Below, in pieces: positions 1 to 9,855 of a DNA stretch of 64,000 nucleotides; position 1 is the first letter of the stretch, and the number at the start of each line of letters is the position of its first letter. The stretch is from Paraburkholderia phenoliruptrix. Its GTDB lineage: Bacteria > Pseudomonadota > Gammaproteobacteria > Burkholderiales > Burkholderiaceae. Below the pieces are notes generated by a model. That model searched no databases, was not told the DNA's origin, and worked only from the letters and a program-made list of their open reading frames with translations. A program made the position numbers and the translations under genes. The stretch spans positions 248,001 to 312,000 of the forward strand of contig NZ_CADIKB010000003.1 of NCBI RefSeq assembly GCF_902859825.1, written 5' to 3'.

Positions 1-317
1 CTATTTGCTCGACGAGGCGCGACGGTGCTTTGTCATACGCCGGCGGTCTTTCTCGCACACCGCCGGGATTCGCGACGCGTGTCCAGAGGCGTTGCAACTC
101 TTCTCTTCCTCTCGTCTTTTTCTCCGTATGCGCTGCAAACGCTGTGTCGCACCTCGCGCAGAGGCCCGGCGTGCCGCGATTGCACTTAGCTTGTCCGAGA
201 TCATGTCTCCGATTCAACGGCGCTTTTAGAATGCGACGGCGCATGAAGTAGTGGTCTGGTCTTCATCGCGAGAACCTTGTGTAGCGTTTCAGACCGGTCC
301 ATGGAAATCAGGCAGAT
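1..317. other. upstream region of cyoA, no supported gene
   Basis: I see no convincing gene in this stretch. The short open frames are Arg/Ser-rich on both strands, lack ribosome binding sites and have no recognisable motif. It presumably carries the promoter and 5' leader of the cyo operon, but I could not pick out a confident -35/-10 pair. Confidence 0.4.
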
Positions 318-1208
318 ATGGTGAATAAGACCTTTGAACGGGTGTCGATACCCTTGGGGGCTGGGCTCGTTGCGTGTCTTTCGGGATGCAGCAAACTGGA
401 CGTGCTCGATCCGAAGGGCAGCGTCGGCATGGCGGAAAAGTCGCTGATCAGTACCGCGACAATGGCCATGCTGATAGTCGTCGTGCCGGTGATCGTCATG
501 ATCCTCGTGTTCGCGTGGCGTTATCGCGCAAGCAATCGCAACGCGACCTATGCGCCCAGATGGGCGCATTCCACCGCGATCGAAACGGTGGTGTGGACCG
601 TACCCACGCTCATCATTCTGTTCCTCGGCATCCTGACCTGGAATACCACGCACGAACTGGACCCTTACCGGCCGATCGAATCGGCGGTCAAGCCGATCAA
701 AGTCGAGGTGGTGGCGCTCGACTGGAAGTGGCTCTTCATTTATCCGGAACTCGGTGTCGCTTCGGTTAATCAGCTGGCGTTCCCGGTTGGTACGCCAGTC
801 GACTTCAAGATCACCTCCGATTCCGTGATGAACTCGTTCTTCATTCCGCAACTGGGCAGCCAGATCTATGCGATGGCCGGCATGCAGACGCAACTGCATC
901 TGATCGCCGACCATGCGGGCGATTACGCCGGTATCTCCGCGAACTATAGCGGCAAGGGCTTTTCGGACATGAAGTTCCGCGCGCTTGCCGTCACGCCTGC
1001 GCAGTTCGACGCGTGGGTCGAAAAAGTAAAAGCCTCGCCGCGCAGGCTCGATATGAATGCGTATAACTCGGTCGCGCAACCGAGCGAGAAGGAGCCTGTG
1101 GGGTACTTCTCCTCAGTCGATTCGAGGCTCTTCAACAACATCATTGCCAAATACAACAACGGTAATGTCCTTGATCTGCAGAACAGCAATTGCCGTACAA
1201 AGGGTTAG
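318..1208 (+). CDS. cyoA: cytochrome bo3 ubiquinol oxidase subunit II
   Basis: Subunit II of the heme-copper quinol oxidase, an inner-membrane lipoprotein that helps pass electrons from ubiquinol to O2. The 296 residues start with a signal peptide ending in a lipobox (LSGC, Cys24), then two membrane helices (about 45-70 and 90-112) and a periplasmic cupredoxin domain. Where a cytochrome c oxidase has the two CuA cysteines, this protein reads [14 protein letters not shown], with no Cys. That marks it as a quinol oxidase rather than a cytochrome c oxidase. It is the first gene of a tight cyoABCD operon, with cyoB starting 3 bases after the stop. Confidence 0.96.
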   Translation: MVNKTFERVSIPLGAGLVACLSGCSKLDVLDPKGSVGMAEKSLISTATMAMLIVVVPVIVMILVFAWRYRASNRNATYAPRWAHSTAIETVVWTVPTLIILFLGILTWNTTHELDPYRPIESAVKPIKVEVVALDWKWLFIYPELGVASVNQLAFPVGTPVDFKITSDSVMNSFFIPQLGSQIYAMAGMQTQLHLIADHAGDYAGISANYSGKGFSDMKFRALAVTPAQFDAWVEKVKASPRRLDMNAYNSVAQPSEKEPVGYFSSVDSRLFNNIIAKYNNGNVLDLQNSNCRTKG

Positions 1209-1211
1209 CAC

Positions 1212-3218
1212 ATGTTCGGAAATCTGACACTCTCCGCGATCCCGTTCGACCAGCCCATCATCATGGGGGCGGGCGCACTGATGCTGGTCATGGTGCTTGC
1301 AGTGGTCGCGACACTGACCCGGCTCCATAAATGGAAATGGCTGTGGCACGAGTGGCTCACAAGCGTGGACCACAAGAAGATCGGTGTGATGTATATCGTC
1401 GTCGCGGTGTTGATGCTGGTGCGCGGTTTTATCGACGCGGTCATGATGCGTCTGCAACTGGCACTCGCCTATCACTCGCCGGGCTATCTGCCGCCGCATC
1501 ATTACGACCAGATCTTTACCGCACATGGCGTCATCATGATTTTTTTCATGGCAATGGCGTTGATGGTCGGTCTGTTCAATCTGGTCGTGCCGTTGCAGAT
1601 CGGCGCGCGTGATGTCGCGTTCCCGTTTCTCAATTCGCTCAGTTTCTGGATGACGGCAATCAGCGCGATCCTGATGAATCTGTCGCTCGTGATCGGCGAG
1701 TTTGCTCAGGTCGGCTGGCTCGCGTATCCGCCGTTGTCGGAGTTGCAATTCAGTCCGGGGGTAGGCGTCGATTACTACATATGGAGCCTGCAGTTGTCCG
1801 GCGTCGGCACGCTGATCACGGCGATCAACTTCTTCGTGACGATTGTGCGGATGCGCGCGCCCGGCATGACGCTGATGAAAATGCCCGTGTTCACGTGGAC
1901 TGCGCTGTGTTCGAACGTGCTGATCATGGCGACCTTTCCGATTCTCACGGTGGCGTTGGCGCTGCTCGGCCTCGACCGCTACATGGGCATGCATTTCTTC
2001 ACGAATGAAGCCGGCGGCAATGCAATGCTGTACCTGAACCTGATCTGGGCATGGGGACATCCGGAGGTCTATATCCTCGTGCTGCCGGCGTTCGGCATCT
2101 ATTCGGAAGTGATTGCGACGTTCTCGAAGAAGCCGCTGTTCGGTTACCGGACCATGGTCTATGCAACCTGCGCAATCATGGTGCTGGCATTCCTTGTCTG
2201 GCTGCATCACTTCTTCACGATGGGCTCGGGGGCGGACGTCAATGCGTTCTTCGGCATCATGACAATGGTCATTGCCATTCCCACCGGCGTGAAGATATTC
2301 AACTGGCTGTTCACGATCTATCGGGGACGCCTTGAATTTTCCGCGCCTGTATTGTGGACGATCGGCTTCATGATCACGTTCACGATTGGCGGCATGACCG
2401 GCGTGATGATGGCAATTCCCGGCGCGGACTTCGTGCTGCACAACAGTCTCTTTCTGATCGCGCATTTCCATAACGCGATCATCGGCGGGGTCGTTTTCGG
2501 CTACCTGGCCGGGTTTCACTACTGGTTCCCGAAAGCATTCGGTTTCAAGCTCAATGAGAAACTCGGCAAGTGCGCTTTCTGGTGCTGGTTCGTGGGCTTC
2601 TATGCTTCGTTCATGCCGCTCTACGTGCTGGGCTTCATGGGTATGACGCGGCGCCTGAACCACTATGACAATCCGGCGTGGCATCCGTGGCTGATTGCGG
2701 CCGCTTGCGGTGTCGCTTTGATCGCGGTGGGTGTGGCCTTCCAGGTCGCGCAGGTGTGGGTCAGCGTGGCCAACCGCAAGAAGCCCGAGTACCGGGACAC
2801 GACGGGCGATCCGTGGGACGGCCGCACGCTCGAATGGGCGACCGCGTCGCCGCCGCCGGTGTACAACTTCGCGATCATCCCGACCGTACACGAACTCGAC
2901 GCCTATGCGCACATGAAGGAGGCCGGCAGCCATCACGCAAAAGTGCCGGTGTATCGCGACATTCACATGCCGTCGAATACGAGTGCCGGTTTGTTCATTG
3001 GCGCGTTCAGTCTCGCGCTCGGGTTTGCTGGCGTCTGGCACATCACGTGGCTGGCCGTCGCTGCACTCCTCGCGATTGTGGCCACATTGATTGTGCGCAG
3101 CTTCGGCGACAACGGCGGTTATTACATCTCCGCGGATACAGTGCGGGAAATCGAAGGGAAGCGCGGCCCTGCCGCCGCTGCGGTAGAGAGCCGCGAACTG
3201 GAAGCCGTGGAGGCCTGA
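1212..3218 (+). CDS. cyoB: cytochrome bo3 ubiquinol oxidase subunit I
   Basis: Catalytic subunit with the low-spin heme b and the heme o3-CuB centre, where O2 is reduced to water with proton pumping. Its 668 residues match the family (E. coli CyoB is about 663). Visible ligands include H105 (AHGVIM), the cross-linked His-Tyr motif WGHPEVY near 282, the CuB pair LHH near 331, and the HFHNA heme ligands near 417. R71, D75, H97 and Q100 line up with the quinone-binding residues R71, D75, H98 and Q101 described for E. coli CyoB. The gene lies between cyoA and cyoC with 3-base gaps, so the products are surely co-translated. Confidence 0.98.
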   Translation: MFGNLTLSAIPFDQPIIMGAGALMLVMVLAVVATLTRLHKWKWLWHEWLTSVDHKKIGVMYIVVAVLMLVRGFIDAVMMRLQLALAYHSPGYLPPHHYDQIFTAHGVIMIFFMAMALMVGLFNLVVPLQIGARDVAFPFLNSLSFWMTAISAILMNLSLVIGEFAQVGWLAYPPLSELQFSPGVGVDYYIWSLQLSGVGTLITAINFFVTIVRMRAPGMTLMKMPVFTWTALCSNVLIMATFPILTVALALLGLDRYMGMHFFTNEAGGNAMLYLNLIWAWGHPEVYILVLPAFGIYSEVIATFSKKPLFGYRTMVYATCAIMVLAFLVWLHHFFTMGSGADVNAFFGIMTMVIAIPTGVKIFNWLFTIYRGRLEFSAPVLWTIGFMITFTIGGMTGVMMAIPGADFVLHNSLFLIAHFHNAIIGGVVFGYLAGFHYWFPKAFGFKLNEKLGKCAFWCWFVGFYASFMPLYVLGFMGMTRRLNHYDNPAWHPWLIAAACGVALIAVGVAFQVAQVWVSVANRKKPEYRDTTGDPWDGRTLEWATASPPPVYNFAIIPTVHELDAYAHMKEAGSHHAKVPVYRDIHMPSNTSAGLFIGAFSLALGFAGVWHITWLAVAALLAIVATLIVRSFGDNGGYYISADTVREIEGKRGPAAAAVESRELEAVEA

Positions 3219-3221
3219 TCG

Positions 3222-3830
3222 ATGTCGCACAAAACACTTTCCCTTTCGCTCGACGACGCGCACGGCGACCACGGTTCGTCGGACACGGTGTTCGGTTTCT
3301 GGCTGTATCTGATGACCGACTGCGTGCTGTTCGCCTCGCTCTTCGCAGTGTTTGCGGTCATGTCGAATCAGTTCGCAGGCGGCCCCTCGGGTAAGGACCT
3401 ATTCGACATCGGCGGCGTCGCCGTCGAGACTGCCGCGCTGCTGTTGAGCAGCATCACATACGGTTTTGCCATGCTGGCAGCACGGCGCCGCAAGTCTGCT
3501 GCCGTACTCGGCTGGCTCGCTGTCACGTTTGCGCTCGGACTTGCGTTTCTCGTTCTGGAGATGCGCGAGTTCTCGCATCTCATTGGAGAGGGCGCCGGCC
3601 CCGGCCGCAGCGCGTTCCTGTCGTCGTTTTTCACGTTAGTCGGGACGCACGGCCTGCATGTCACGGTCGGACTTGTGTGGATGGCCGTACTGGCCGTGCA
3701 GGTGGTGCGCACGCCGGAATTGTCGGAGCGCCAACTCACGCGTCTCACGTGTCTCAGTCTTTTCTGGCATTTCCTCGACATTGTGTGGATCTGCGTTTTC
3801 TCGTTTGTCTATTTGGGGAGCGTGCTGTAA
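3222..3830 (+). CDS. cyoC: cytochrome bo3 ubiquinol oxidase subunit III
   Basis: Subunit III of the bo3 oxidase, a non-catalytic five-helix membrane protein that stabilises subunit I. It has 202 residues (E. coli about 204) with hydrophobic helices from about residue 28 onward. The family motifs GTHGLHVTVG and FWHFLDIVWI are present. Its stop codon shares a base with the cyoD start (TAATG), so translation is coupled. Confidence 0.97.
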   Translation: MSHKTLSLSLDDAHGDHGSSDTVFGFWLYLMTDCVLFASLFAVFAVMSNQFAGGPSGKDLFDIGGVAVETAALLLSSITYGFAMLAARRRKSAAVLGWLAVTFALGLAFLVLEMREFSHLIGEGAGPGRSAFLSSFFTLVGTHGLHVTVGLVWMAVLAVQVVRTPELSERQLTRLTCLSLFWHFLDIVWICVFSFVYLGSVL

Positions 3831-4162
3831 TGGCTCACATGCAATCACTTTCGGCGAATTCGAGCCATGGCAGCGTACGAGGCTACGTCTGCGGCTTCGT
3901 GCTCTCAGTCGTGCTGACCGCGGCGGCATTCTGGCTAGTCATGCGCGGTGCTTTTCCCGCGCAAACGGCGATGATCGCACTGTCGGTTCTCGCCTTCGTG
4001 CAAATAGTCGTGCACCTGGCGTTTTTTCTGCATGTCGACATGTCGGCTGGACAGCGCTGGAACGTCATGGCGCTCGCCTATACGGCGCTGGCCGCGCTGT
4101 TCCTGATCGGCGGCACCGTGTGGGTTATGCACAATGTCAGCATGAACATGATGTCCCGCTAG
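3830..4162 (+). CDS. cyoD: cytochrome bo3 ubiquinol oxidase subunit IV
   Basis: Small subunit IV of the bo3 oxidase, needed for assembly of the CuB site in E. coli. The ATG that overlaps the cyoC stop gives 110 residues (E. coli 109). Longer in-frame extensions would run back into cyoC and are rejected. Three membrane helices are visible, and the central FVQIVVHLAFFLHVD stretch is typical of the family. It is the last gene of the operon. The heme O synthase gene cyoE, often next in line, is not present here. Confidence 0.95.
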   Translation: MAHMQSLSANSSHGSVRGYVCGFVLSVVLTAAAFWLVMRGAFPAQTAMIALSVLAFVQIVVHLAFFLHVDMSAGQRWNVMALAYTALAALFLIGGTVWVMHNVSMNMMSR

Positions 4163-5343
4163 ACGGGGCAACGAGTTGCATCAGCCGTTGCTGTGGGGAG
4201 TGCGGTCGACCGGACTCCGCGCAACCCTGGTTTCCATGACGCGCGCCGCCGCGGTCTCTCTTGCGCGTCAGTCTGCGCAACAGTTGTGAAAGCGCCGAAT
4301 AAAAAAACCGACAGCAGCGCAACGCGACGTTTGCAATATCCATTCGCACCGCTAGCTAATATCCCTGCATATCAAATATCGCCCCTGATTTTTGTCTGTC
4401 CGGGAGCTTCTCGGCGTTTATCGAGCGCCAGCATTATTCATGTTTCCGATTTTAAGGGGCTCCTCGCGAGTTGATGGTGTGCACGGGCCGATTCTATCGA
4501 TCGCCTGTCGTGTTTCACGCTTTGCGGCGCACCGGCGCTTGAGGCGCGCACCGCGTTGAGTGTGCTTTACAACGGCGTTCGTTGGCGGTCCCTTCGAGCA
4601 GTGAGACCGAAGATAGCGTTAACCACGAGAAAAGAAATTTCGTACTATGTTTCATTGCGGAAAATTCCATCCGGCACTTGCTGGACAGTTACTGCGTTTC
4701 ACTTGGGTTTCGTCTGATGATGGCATTTATTTCTTATTGATGAAGCGACGCCGCCGCGCCAAAGAAAGAATTACTGTCGAAATGCACCGATTGAAAAGAT
4801 GTTTCTAGGGTCGGATTCCTAAACGTTAAGTCCATCTAATCTTCCGATCATCATCAGAAAGCAGGAATTTTCGCGCGATGCGAAGTTCTCGGAAAGATTC
4901 CTGCTTTTTGGCCGAAAAGCACTACTTTCCATGTGACCGGCCCTGCATTAGCGGGTACGATTTACCCCGGTCGCAACGCAGAAGCGAACAACTTTCCGAG
5001 CGAGCGGCGTTCCGGCGCAGCTGGTAAGAGGTTGGCACGGCAGCGGTTCGGCTTGGCAGCAGTTAGGCCGCAAGCGGTTTTTCCAGAAGATTATCAATAT
5101 ATCGCGGCGTTAAGCGCATCGCGGCGGGCGGAGCCTTTCCCGCGCGAACAAGGTTATTCCACGTTGTCTGCGGCAATGTGATGGCGCTTTTGAAAGGTGC
5201 TAATGGCGCACCGTACGATTGTGCATTATAAGCACAACGAACTAATAATAGAGTGGGCCAAAGAAACGTAGTTCTCATCGAACTTCGAAAATTTAACTTT
5301 TGATTTTTTATCGAGAATTTTCTCGACAGTGGAAAAAACAAAC
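4163..5343. other. 1.2-kb lower-GC intergenic region
   Basis: No gene can be supported across this stretch. Base composition is visibly more AT-rich than the flanking operons, especially about 4300-4900 and 5200-5340, and open frames are short and without family features. It contains a strong terminator-like hairpin at 4858-4909 that belongs to neither neighbour, being 700 bases after cyoD and 430 before the next gene. A small RNA or an unrecognised leader is possible. It also marks the boundary between the cyo operon and the polysaccharide island. Confidence 0.5.
4858..4909 (+). terminator. orphan intrinsic-terminator-like hairpin
   Basis: An 11-bp perfect inverted repeat (AAAGCAGGAAT at 4858-4868, ATTCCTGCTTT at 4897-4907) is followed by a short T run. 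The 28-base loop holds a nested stem (TTCGC/GCGAA). On the plus strand it has the form of a rho-independent terminator, but no gene ends just upstream. It could end a small RNA or attenuate a long leader of the gene at 5344. Confidence 0.55.
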
Positions 5344-6672
5344 ATGGTTAAACGACGACAATTCATCGGAGGCCTAACGGCCCTTGCCGGTAGCTATCTT
5401 CTTAGCGCCTGTGGCGGCGGTGGCTCCGCAGACGGTAACGCAAGCTCAACGGCCAAAGTGTCCGCAAATCCTGTGGCGAAAGCCCGCTCCGTTTCCGCGT
5501 CGGCCAGCGGCACGGCCATGCCGCCAGCGGCTTCGATCACCGACAGTGCCGGCGACGTCTGGACGCTCGCCAATGGCGTCATCTACCGCAACGGTTCGAC
5601 CGTCGGCAACACGTATGACGTTTCTCTCGTGCTTTGGTATGGCGGCAAGATCTGGCATTGCGGCACGGGTGGGCAGTTCTACGTGAATGCGGACGTCGCC
5701 GAGGAATGGCTGCCTTGCAACGATCCGCGCATCGACGTGGCACCGGCGCCGGGAAGCTTCTATGGCATGAACGGTCACGCCGATTACAACTACACGCCCG
5801 ATGAGATCGTGTCGATTCTCAAAGGCATGAATTGCACGAGCTATCGTGTGGGCGTCACGGACGATCCCAAGGACCTGAATGCGGTTATCAAGCTTGCCAA
5901 GGCGTTCCAGTCGGCCGGACTCACGCTGCTCGTGCTGATCGACCAGGGCGTATATGAGTCGGGCGGGGTGATGGCGAGCGAATCCGTCGCCTACGATCGC
6001 GGCTACTCGATCGCCGCCACTGTAGCCAAGGCGCTGCAGCCGTATGGCGTGACGATTTATGAATGCGGCAACGAGTTGACCCGACAAGACGCGACCGTGA
6101 TGGACTTCACGTACGCGGGCTCCAAGGCGAGCGACTTCAACAATCGGAACTGGCCCATCATGCGCGGTGTCATGCGCGGCATGATCGACGGCGTCAAGTC
6201 GGTGCAGCCGTCCGCGAAGTGCGGCATCAATTTCTGCGTGGCAGACGTGGGTGCGTCAGACGCGCTGTGGGACGGCCGGCAGCCTGACGGAAGCGGCGGC
6301 TATCCGCAGGTGCGTTGGGACATCACGACCTGGCACAATTACGAAGTGTACGGCGACCTGTTCGACATCGGCACCGACGGCGCCGGTCCGGGATTTGATC
6401 TGGCGACGTATTGCAAGGCCCGTTACGGCGTCCCGCTTATCGTCACCGAGTGGAACACGGGTCCGGAGAAGTCGGCGAGCTATCGCGGCACCTACATCTC
6501 GGACAGACTCGCGGCGTTCTACGACGCTCGCAAGAGCCACAACATCCAGTCGGTCATGTACTACGTTCTGGATAGCGGCAACAGCACGTACGGCATCATG
6601 ATCAACGGCAAGCCGATCGACGCGCCTTACAACGCGTTCACGAGCTTCACGTCCGCGCACGCCGACACCTGA
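5344..6672 (+). CDS. secreted clan GH-A glycoside hydrolase, lipoprotein-like
   Basis: Probable extracytoplasmic glycosidase with a TIM-barrel of clan GH-A (cellulase/GH5- or GH39-like). The N-terminus carries an RRQF twin-arginine-like pair, a hydrophobic stretch and a lipobox (LSAC followed by a Gly run), so export and lipid anchoring are likely. The acid/base candidate is E244 in ECGNELTR and the nucleophile candidate is E369 in VTEWNTG. The ATG at 5344 is chosen; a GTG at 5329 would add five residues. Its place at the edge of an exopolysaccharide island suggests it acts on that polymer. Substrate and exact GH family cannot be read from sequence alone. Confidence 0.78.
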   Translation: MVKRRQFIGGLTALAGSYLLSACGGGGSADGNASSTAKVSANPVAKARSVSASASGTAMPPAASITDSAGDVWTLANGVIYRNGSTVGNTYDVSLVLWYGGKIWHCGTGGQFYVNADVAEEWLPCNDPRIDVAPAPGSFYGMNGHADYNYTPDEIVSILKGMNCTSYRVGVTDDPKDLNAVIKLAKAFQSAGLTLLVLIDQGVYESGGVMASESVAYDRGYSIAATVAKALQPYGVTIYECGNELTRQDATVMDFTYAGSKASDFNNRNWPIMRGVMRGMIDGVKSVQPSAKCGINFCVADVGASDALWDGRQPDGSGGYPQVRWDITTWHNYEVYGDLFDIGTDGAGPGFDLATYCKARYGVPLIVTEWNTGPEKSASYRGTYISDRLAAFYDARKSHNIQSVMYYVLDSGNSTYGIMINGKPIDAPYNAFTSFTSAHADT

Positions 6673-6694
6673 GCTGACTTCGCTGCACGGTCAA

Positions 6695-6737
6695 TCAACC
6701 TGGTTCTCGTCCTGCCTGCAGGGCGAGGCCAGGTTGA
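6695..6737. terminator. bidirectional hairpin between convergent genes
   Basis: A long near-perfect inverted repeat (TCAACCTGG at 6695-6703 pairs with CCAGGTTGA at 6729-6737, with an inner CTCG.CCTGC/GCAGG.CGAG stem). It sits between the convergent glycosidase and TupA-like genes. Its position and strength suit a two-way transcription terminator, although the U tract is short. Confidence 0.65.
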
Positions 6738-6788
6738 TTTGCGTCGGCATTTTCCCTGCATGCGCGGGCGATTGGCAACTGCGATCTT

Positions 6789-7751
6789 TCAGCGACAGAA
6801 GGTGTCCGGCACCAATTTTCCCCACTCATAGTCGATCCTGTCCGGCGTGAAAGGCAGAACGCCCGCGCCCGGCGTAAACGTTAGCTCGCCGAAGTAAACA
6901 CGGTTGTCCGGCGCATAGAGATCCACGCGAACATAGTCAAAATCCTCACACAGCTTCGTGGCGGCTTGCAGAATGGCATCGAGGTTCTGTGGGCGCGGCG
7001 CTGGCATCGGACTGCGCTTGTAGTAGCCGATGGCGATGTCCAGATGATTCCAGTCGACGTCGTAGACATCGCCCCGAGTATTCCCACCAAACCTGTCCGA
7101 GATCACCAGGATGTAGATGGTGGGCTGTCCGGTTCGGCCGCCGAAGCAGTGCAGCTTGTAGTCCGCGGGAATCTGGCCGCTCTCGTCCAGCAACAGTTTT
7201 TCAAAGAAGATGCGCGGCCTGATCTGGCGGTAATGGCTTTCACGGGCGATCTTGTAGAAGTCGAGCGTCAGCCAGTAGTTCGACAGGTCTCGCAGTCGCT
7301 CGAATGAAGTGGCGGATTTGCTTCTGACCACCTCCACATAGCTGCTGCCGTGATTGGCTTTCATGACGAACGCGTCTGGAAGGGCATCGAATACTTCTTC
7401 CGTGAAGGCCTCCGGTGCGGCAAGCAGCGGTATGACGTGCTGTTCGCCGATCTTTCTCGCCACGTAATCACGGACCGTCAGTTTGTCGGTCAATTCGACG
7501 AACCATGGGTCCGGCCGCAGATTCTTCTGCAGGATCTTTTCGTTGAACGTGGTGGGGCGAAACAGGTTGGGATAGCGGCCAATTTCCTTATGATGTAGCA
7601 GGCTGAGAAACACGGGTGCGGGCAACATCGATTTGGCCGCTTCTTTCAGCCTTCTTGTGAGAGACTCTTTACGCTCCCCACCGTGATGGCGTGCGACCTC
7701 TGCCGGCACAGCGGCGTCGCTGGGGAAGTGCACTGACTTGGTTGTTGTCAT
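6789..7751 (-). CDS. TupA-like ATP-grasp protein
   Basis: A 320-residue ATP-grasp enzyme of the TupA type, named after the teichuronopeptide biosynthesis protein and commonly found in capsule and EPS loci. Such enzymes are expected to ligate an amino acid or another carboxyl compound to an acceptor using ATP. Family features are the N-terminal FRPTTFNEKIL block, VMKANHGSSY, DYKLHCFGG and the C-terminal metal-binding acidic stretch YVRVDLYA...VYFGELTFTPGAG. It is transcribed opposite to the main EPS genes and next to the AraC-type regulator, which is also on the minus strand. Its acceptor and donor are unknown. Confidence 0.82.
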   Translation of the reverse strand: MTTTKSVHFPSDAAVPAEVARHHGGERKESLTRRLKEAAKSMLPAPVFLSLLHHKEIGRYPNLFRPTTFNEKILQKNLRPDPWFVELTDKLTVRDYVARKIGEQHVIPLLAAPEAFTEEVFDALPDAFVMKANHGSSYVEVVRSKSATSFERLRDLSNYWLTLDFYKIARESHYRQIRPRIFFEKLLLDESGQIPADYKLHCFGGRTGQPTIYILVISDRFGGNTRGDVYDVDWNHLDIAIGYYKRSPMPAPRPQNLDAILQAATKLCEDFDYVRVDLYAPDNRVYFGELTFTPGAGVLPFTPDRIDYEWGKLVPDTFCR

Positions 7752-7854
7752 TGTTCAGTCCCTGGTGAATAGCGGGTCGGTATCCGACCCGCGTGCGCAG
7801 CCGGACCATGCAACGTAACAGTTGCGCGTCGCCCGTCTGCGTCGGCCTCAGCCG

Positions 7855-8853
7855 TCAATCGTCGATCGCCACGCATCGCTCGGCCACTTCGAGGCGCTGC
7901 TGCGCGCGGAATTGCGTGGGTGACATCCCATAGCGTTCCTTGAAGAGTCGGCCCAGCCGATTGCCGTCACCCATGCCACAGCGTCTCGCGATCTTGTCGA
8001 CGGGCAAATCGGTATTGCGGAGCATGGCGCGGACGACTTCAAAGCGCGTGCGCAACAGGTACTCGAGCGGCGTCATGCCGAACTCGAATTTGAAGCGGCG
8101 CTGGTAGTTGCGCTTGCTCATCGCCGCACATTCGGCGGCCTTCGCAACGGAAATGGGATTGCTGTAGTTCTCTTTGATCCAACGCGCCGATTCGCGGATC
8201 TTCTCCGTTGTCGTGGTGATGCTCGCATCGTCCAGTTCGAATTTGTCGGACTCGACGTAATTCGTCTGCAGCATGTCGGCAATCTTGCGGGCCACTTCGG
8301 TGCTCAGGTCTCGCTCGATCTGCGCGAGTGCGAGATCCGTCGGCGTCGCGCTATTGGCTCTCGCGGTAGTGGGCGCATCGTCAAACAGGAAGATCGGCAC
8401 GGTGGAATGCATCGGGTCCTTGCAAATGACCATCAGGTTCGCACCTTGCTGGATGTCGAACGACGCAATCGAGCCTTGACGCGCTATCCATGAGAGCAGT
8501 CGGTCATTGGACTCGAGCGCGCGTGCAGCGTCGCGGCACGCCACAAACAATGCATGGAAATCGCCGAGCCGATTGCGCTCGATGCTTTGGGTCCAGATCG
8601 AAATGCCGGACGAACTCGTCACCAGTCCGCCGCTTTCGGACAGTACTGAAAGACGATAGGGCGAGTCGTCGGCGGCACCATCTGACAATTCGTTTGCAAG
8701 CCGGAACGCGTCGCCGATTGCTCCGGCAGTGGCCATCGAGCATTCCTGCGAAACTAGAAGCCCGATGTGCTTTGCAGGCTTCCGCGTCGCCACTCTTGGA
8801 CCGCGCCGGTGCGTATCGAGGTACGACGAAAGAAAATCGGTGGAAGTCGTCAC
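7855..8853 (-). CDS. AraC/GlxA-family transcriptional regulator
   Basis: A 332-residue regulator with an N-terminal DJ-1/PfpI (class I amidotransferase-like) ligand domain, about residues 25-200, and a C-terminal AraC-type double HTH, about residues 225-325. The HTH part shows the usual SVAKAAECAAMSKRNYQRRFK and DKIARRCGMGDGNRLGRLFK helices. It sits between the TupA-like gene and the start of the main EPS transcription unit, so control of the island is a reasonable inference. The inducing signal is unknown. Confidence 0.88.
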   Translation of the reverse strand: MTTSTDFLSSYLDTHRRGPRVATRKPAKHIGLLVSQECSMATAGAIGDAFRLANELSDGAADDSPYRLSVLSESGGLVTSSSGISIWTQSIERNRLGDFHALFVACRDAARALESNDRLLSWIARQGSIASFDIQQGANLMVICKDPMHSTVPIFLFDDAPTTARANSATPTDLALAQIERDLSTEVARKIADMLQTNYVESDKFELDDASITTTTEKIRESARWIKENYSNPISVAKAAECAAMSKRNYQRRFKFEFGMTPLEYLLRTRFEVVRAMLRNTDLPVDKIARRCGMGDGNRLGRLFKERYGMSPTQFRAQQRLEVAERCVAIDD

Positions 8854-9855
8854 GCTTAGTTCTCCAAACAGGGTGAATCACTGTCTACGTGACGAGATTA
8901 GCGTACTCGAATCAGGCTGGCGAACCTGGCCGGTAATCGATGGTGTTTTGGCGCAATAGGGATGATTGGGGAAATTGTTACCTCGATTGCCTAAATAAAG
9001 CCATACAAAAAGGCCCTTGAGTCAGCAAGATTTGCTTCGCATCATTTTCAAGCGGTTATTGAGGGTCGCAAGACGCTTCCGCGCGAAAGCCCCGTCCGAT
9101 AAGGCATAACGAGCGAGTCGCCGCCATTCGCGCTGTCCGATAAGCACTGAAGTGTCACTAAATGTATGTGACAGGAAATGGCGTTGCTGGTATCACTCTG
9201 TTACATCCATTGCACATAGCTACAAGACTTTGCAGATTGCGTGTTGCTCAGAAATGGCTTCGGCGGAATCGGCCAATAGCACCCGAATTTATGCCGCTGT
9301 GCATACGCTTATTCGCACGGGCGCTATGCTTCACTGCAGCAACTGTAGCAATAGCGGTTTGCCCTTGTAGGCGCTATCGAATGCCAGTAATGCGCAATTT
9401 CTTCGCCTTTTCGCTTGTGTGGGTCGATTGAGGTGTAGTTATTGCCGTGTCCTGAAGTGCTTTGCACTGACGACGTACGAAGAGGCACCGCTCAATCGAG
9501 TCCGGGGCCGCGCTGCGTATGGCGAAGCAAGTCGTGCGGGCTGTCGGTGTATTGAACACGTTAACCATTTGTAGTACGAAATAAAGGCGAGGCGCGGCGT
9601 CAAGCTGTCGTTCCGCTATCTGGGGGATTCTAGAGTCTGGAGACGGGGCGAGCCGTGCTGCTTGCGGCGCAGCCTTTGATCGTTCAAGCAGGTGGACAGC
9701 CACTTGGCTTGGCAAAACCATGACGTAGCTCCGACCAGGCGTCGCGCTACGCCATACGCATTCCTGCCGGATACGGCTCTGGACTGCGGACCGTTGGTGC
9801 AGCCAGGCGGTGTCGACTCATTACTGTGCCCATCAAACATGGAAGGATCAAACCG
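8854..9855. other. 1-kb divergent intergenic region before the wzc-like gene
   Basis: No supported gene. It separates the minus-strand regulator from the plus-strand tyrosine autokinase and should contain promoters for both, perhaps with a long 5' leader for the EPS operon. Short open frames here (for example near 9152-9431) are Cys/Arg-rich and have no recognisable features. I found no clear sigma-54 or JUMPstart element by eye. Confidence 0.45.

Noticed and set aside
1113..3272. A 719-codon open frame on the minus strand across cyoB
   Set aside because: It is antisense to the clear cyoB gene; its product is His/Arg/Asp-rich with no domain, the usual result of high-GC third positions in the real gene.
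5030..5080. TTGGCACGG and TTGGCAGCAG considered as sigma-54 -24 elements
   Set aside because: No matching TTGCA-type -12 element at the right spacing, and both are about 280 bases from the nearest start codon.
4933..5181. An 82-codon plus-strand frame before the first glycosidase gene
   Set aside because: No ribosome binding site, no family features, and composition unlike the real genes around it.
9152..9431. Two short overlapping frames upstream of the wzc-like gene
   Set aside because: Cys/Arg-rich products, two frames equally open, no ribosome binding site; not supported as genes.
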